From Tubiluchus corallicola (Eukaryota > Priapulida > Priapulimorpha > Priapulimorphida > Tubiluchidae): a stretch of 64,000 nucleotides of DNA. The stretch is from NCBI GenBank assembly GCA_030141605.1, contig JAQGDQ010002377.1, positions 310,001-374,000 of the forward strand, read 5' to 3'. The notes below the pieces were generated by a model, which saw nothing but the letters and a program-made list of their open reading frames with translations, was not told the origin of the DNA and did not search any database. Below are positions 60,777-64,000 of this stretch, piece after piece. Position 1 is the stretch's first letter. Every line of letters starts with the position of its first letter. The translations under genes and the position numbers were made by a program.

Positions 60777-60837
60777 GTGCCCAGATCCTCAGATAATTTC
60801 TTAAACAAGGCGGAAGACCCTTGGTCTAATGATAAAG
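60777..60837 (+). other. possible coding exon (orphan)
   Basis: TTTTACAG precedes and AAAG|GTACTAG follows a 61-bp segment whose only open frame reads VPRSSDNFLNKAEDPWSNDK, ending in phase 1. A phase-compatible segment at 63332-63420 (GILEIFRSCRRHGR to a stop) could follow it. I recognise neither, and the evidence is only splice signals plus a plausible peptide. Confidence 0.2.
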
Positions 60838-61147
60838 GTACTAGAAAGGTTTAAGAAATAAAACATAAACAAAAATTGTATTAATGACTCTAACCTGTTC
60901 ACTTAGCAAGTTACCATGGCAGAGAAGCCATGGGAGCTCATTGATTTTTCTTTTCTTTTATTCTTTTAAAGTCATAATCATGGTTCAATACTGCTAGAAC
61001 ATATGTATGGAAGAATTTCTGTGAAAAACATAGGGGGTCTAGATGCTGATATACATAATGTAATAAAATCATTGCAATGTGCGAACGAGTGAAATTCGAA
61101 AAGCAGAGTACTGATTAGAGAAGCACGCAAAATCATTGCCTCCCCAG

Positions 61148-61506
61148 CAGAGCCATGTTATGATCTTTTGGGATCCCTAGTATAATAAAATTATGGGGCC
61201 CCTCGACAGAGCTACCTTCTAATTCGCACGATGATAAAGAAACATGGACCGAGGCCCACGATTTACTGCTAGGACCCAAAACTAGGGCCCCCTATGTCAA
61301 ATAACGCGCCACAATAACAGGCCACACCATTCTTTTAAAATTGGGTTTTTAGACTCCTAGGCCTCCCTTTTTAATTCAGCAATACAAATAATTGAAATAT
61401 TATACTCATTTTACGAAAAAGTTAATTTGAAGATTTTTAGAAGAGCACTTCAAGCCTGAGGGTTCTAGGCAGCAACCTATACTAGCCTTCAGAGTAATAT
61501 GGCCTG
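61148..61506. mobile_element. hAT-like MITE, family A, copy 3
   Basis: It starts CAGAGCCATGTTATGATC and ends AGAGTAATATGGCCTG, collinear with copies at 40206 and 43439 (GGGATCCCTAG, CAAGCCTGAGGGTTCTAGG, CAACCTATACTAGCC) but more diverged and rearranged in the middle. Confidence 0.7.
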
Positions 61507-62019
61507 CATTATAGAAGCACCCTTCCATGAAAAATGCCAACAAGCAGAGAATCAGAAGTGTCACTAATGAATGATTGACTCATAAACGTACAAAATAGAC
61601 TTTAGCACATGTTGCATTGTTGCTCGCACATAAATAAAAAAATCCGCTCATCAAAAACAGAAGGTATGTATCAATTGATGTTCGTCTTCAGTTTAGAGAG
61701 AGTCAATCACTTATCTTCGACGATGTCGGGAAAATGAGATCAATACTTTTCTGACAGCACACAATCTAGAAGCAATGATGGAACTGAGTTAGATTTTAAT
61801 AGCAAGTTTTATTTAAATGCGAAATGCGCTTCCGTTAAATCTGTTCACTTAAATGTGCAGTTAAATTAGATGACTGTCGTAAAACCCAGTTGAAAAACGT
61901 TAGAAGATGCCCAAGGTTTTTTTCGTGGTATTGTGTACAGTAAATATCAGTAACCAAAGTCAAGCCATGCCTGGGGGTTGGCCCGTAGTTGCCTTGGTGG
62001 CTACCTAGTTCACTATTCA

Positions 62020-62037
62020 CTGTAATAGTAGTAGTAT

Positions 62038-62073
<36 letters not shown>

Positions 62074-62209
62074 TGGTAGTGGTAGTGGTGGTGGTGGTGG
62101 TGGTGGTGGTGGTGGTGGTGGTGGTGGTAGTGGTAGTGGTAGTGGTAGCGGTAGCGGTAGCAGTAGCAGTAGCAGTAGCAGTAGCAGTAGCAGTAGCAGT
62201 AGCAGTAGC

Positions 62210-62277
<68 letters not shown>

Positions 62278-62345
62278 CAGTAGCAGCAGTAGTAGCAGTA
62301 GCAGCAGCAGTAGTAGTAGTAGTAGTATTAATAGTAGCAGCCTTA
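62020..62345. repeat. long graded trinucleotide repeat (AGT/GGT/AGC)
   Basis: About 320 bp of uninterrupted 3-bp periodicity in blocks: AGT, GGTAGT, GGT, AGTGGT, AGCGGT, AGCAGT, AGT, mixed AGC/AGT. The long open frames on both strands (poly-Val, poly-Thr, poly-Leu) arise from the repeat and are not genes. Confidence 0.95.
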
Positions 62346-64000
62346 GCAGCAGCAGAGATAAACAAGATTCTGGTTCTGCCATTAAGTATCCCTGTCACCG
62401 AGTGCTTGAATCCAGCTTGCAGAATGCTGAACTGTAAAACATGTCCGGAATGCGAAGGGTTGTGTTGCCTGCTTACCACATACGTGCACGTATGCACTAA
62501 TGTACATTTTGCTTGCACTTATTTGTAAAATGTACAAATTCTAATGACATGGTATGTGTTAAATGATATTTCATTTAATACTTCTGCAATAGCTCTCCAT
62601 TGTGACTTCACAATATTAAAAAACCTCTTCACACTACCCACATCAAACGGTACCACCCACGCCAGTCTGTTGATGCGCTATCCGAACATCAATAGTGCAC
62701 GAACGTCCTGTATACAGGTAGTCTTTGCTTACTGCTTGCAAAATGATGGTAATAACCATAACAGATGGACGTTTATAGTTGTCGTAGAACCATTTTTTGT
62801 TAAACTTTAAAACGCATTGTTTACCGCAAAATGAGTAAATGACAAACTTTTGTATTACACGAAGTAAAACCAGGCCGGCATCACAGCAAAATGAACGGCT
62901 TCATAGAGTTAATCACAAGCGAGTAACTTAAACATCTAAATCCTGCAGTTACTTAACTAAAGGAAATTAAAATCTACATTAAACATATTGTATTAGTCAT
63001 TGTTGTTGCGAATGCCGAGTTTCTCTGATGCACGCTTTCAAAAATGAGGCGCAATTATGCATTTGTTATAAAACATATACATAGAATAGGAGAAGCCACG
63101 CAGGCACATGGCGCTTACGTATTGTAATTTAATTAAACCATGTTCTATTACAATTAAAAATGCATTTATTTAACAGTCCACTATAATTCTGTTGGGCACC
63201 CTGTGTCAATCCTCAGAATCTTTGAAAATCATTTAAATGCGTTTTTGCATTTTTACGTTAGCAGCTTATTTACATTTAGACTTACTTATTACTCAAAAAT
63301 TACTTATTTCTTCAAAATACCCTGAGTTCAGGCATTCTGGAAATATTTAGAAGTTGTCGAAGACACGGTAGACTCAATAGAGCTGGCATCCTATTATACA
63401 CTGACTATGACACAAAATGAATAGAAAGAAATCCAGGAGAAGAACCAACAAGCCATGAAAAGGCATGTAATTCCCCATAAAATCTGCTCCAAACAGAGTC
63501 TTGAACTGAAACAAACCTGTATATGTAAGCTTTGAAACTTGAAAGGTGGTAGATACCATCTTTTAGCATGTACATCAAACGCCATTTTCCTATGCCAATG
63601 GACATATAACTCAATTATTACTGTTATGCTTGTTAATCAGAGTAAAAAATTCCCTTTATTGTATGCTTGTTAAGCTATTTTAGCTTAATATTTGTAATTT
63701 TATGACTAGTGTGTTTTAAATTGCCATACCTGGTGTAATAAAATATATGAATTAAAAAAAAATCATTTATTATTGAGAACTTTACTAAACAGTGAAAAGG
63801 ATGTAACGTAACAAGCGCGGAATGATCAATGAGCATAGTGGACGTTTTAATTAAATTACTTCATACTGCTGTTTCCAATGCTATGGTATTAGTCGTATAG
63901 AAGTGGAAAAGATTTCTAATTACAAACAGACTTTCTCTTCCCCTTTCATATAACCGCCAAATGAAAGGGTAGCCTACAACATGATAGAGCAGCTAATCGC
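62346..64000. other. non-coding right flank
   Basis: AT-rich. A short Cys-rich open stretch (TECLNPACRMLNC) at about 62400-62480 and overlapping ORFs at 63374-63614 have no recognised homologue. Confidence 0.35.

Larger units (their letters stand above)
60458..61995. other. non-coding interval
   Basis: Apart from the hAT-like MITE and a possible small exon, nothing recognisable is present. Confidence 0.35.

Noticed and set aside
61835-62528. Long ORFs on both strands (poly-Thr, poly-Val, poly-Leu)
   Set aside because: They are open only because a trinucleotide repeat has no stops in its frames, and the ends show no domain.
63374-63614. Three overlapping minus ORFs of 61-69 codons
   Set aside because: They are hydrophobic but match no family known to me, and they overlap a plus-strand candidate that is equally weak.
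1-64000. CRISPR arrays, operons or prokaryotic systems
   Set aside because: Genes are spliced and metazoan. Tandem repeats are satellites without regular unique spacers.

Overview
This window is a piece of an intron-rich, AT-rich animal nuclear genome. All readable genes are metazoan families with many GT-AG introns, and the space between exons is filled with decayed transposons and simple repeats. The families (DNTTIP1, MKS1, LITAF/CDIP-type, RERG-type small GTPase, leucine-rich-repeat surface proteins) together with L1-like and other LINEs, hAT and pogo DNA elements suggest a marine invertebrate. The sequence alone does not let me name the phylum. Gene models were built by hand from splice signals, reading-frame phase and similarity to remembered family members; none was checked by a search.

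Layout. Positions 1-2194 (-) hold the 5' part of a leucine-rich-repeat (LRR) receptor-like gene that runs off the left edge. Positions 3352-11982 (+) hold the 3' five exons of DNTTIP1, a subunit of the MiDAC histone deacetylase complex. A second, complete LRR gene (5708-7767, -) is nested inside the largest DNTTIP1 intron. It has two tandem versions of its LRR C-terminal cap exon, and a third, dead copy of that exon lies at 9188-9330. Positions 14138-27956 (-) hold a complete 14-exon MKS1 (cilium transition-zone B9 protein, 598 codons). It faces, head to head across a short shared promoter region, a LITAF-domain gene at 28784-31238 (+). Positions 35676-52574 (-) hold a complete 7-exon RERG-like Ras-family GTPase (233 aa) with unusual residues at the Ras 12, 59 and 62 positions. 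From about 53 kb to the right edge I find no convincing host gene: this part holds a 5S-rRNA-derived SINE, a 5'-truncated L1-like LINE, a dimeric minisatellite, a probable solo LTR and a long trinucleotide repeat.

Mobile and repeated DNA. Several pogo/Tigger-type elements share one terminal inverted repeat, and one retains the DNA-binding end of a transposase. Three copies of a hAT-like MITE, a second hAT-like MITE, five LINE relics (two with reverse transcriptase or endonuclease remnants, three only C-terminal tails), tRNA-like SINE heads, a ~140-bp degenerate satellite with a higher-order period, three large tandem duplications and graded microsatellites account for much of the rest.

The most interesting element is the nested LRR locus. 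One shared LRR exon can splice to either of two intact cap exons: one gives a protein ending just after the cap, the other a Thr/Pro-rich stalk with a GPI-signal-like tail. The decayed third cap upstream shows that this cassette has been duplicated repeatedly. The second most interesting is the GTPase with a non-canonical catalytic site.
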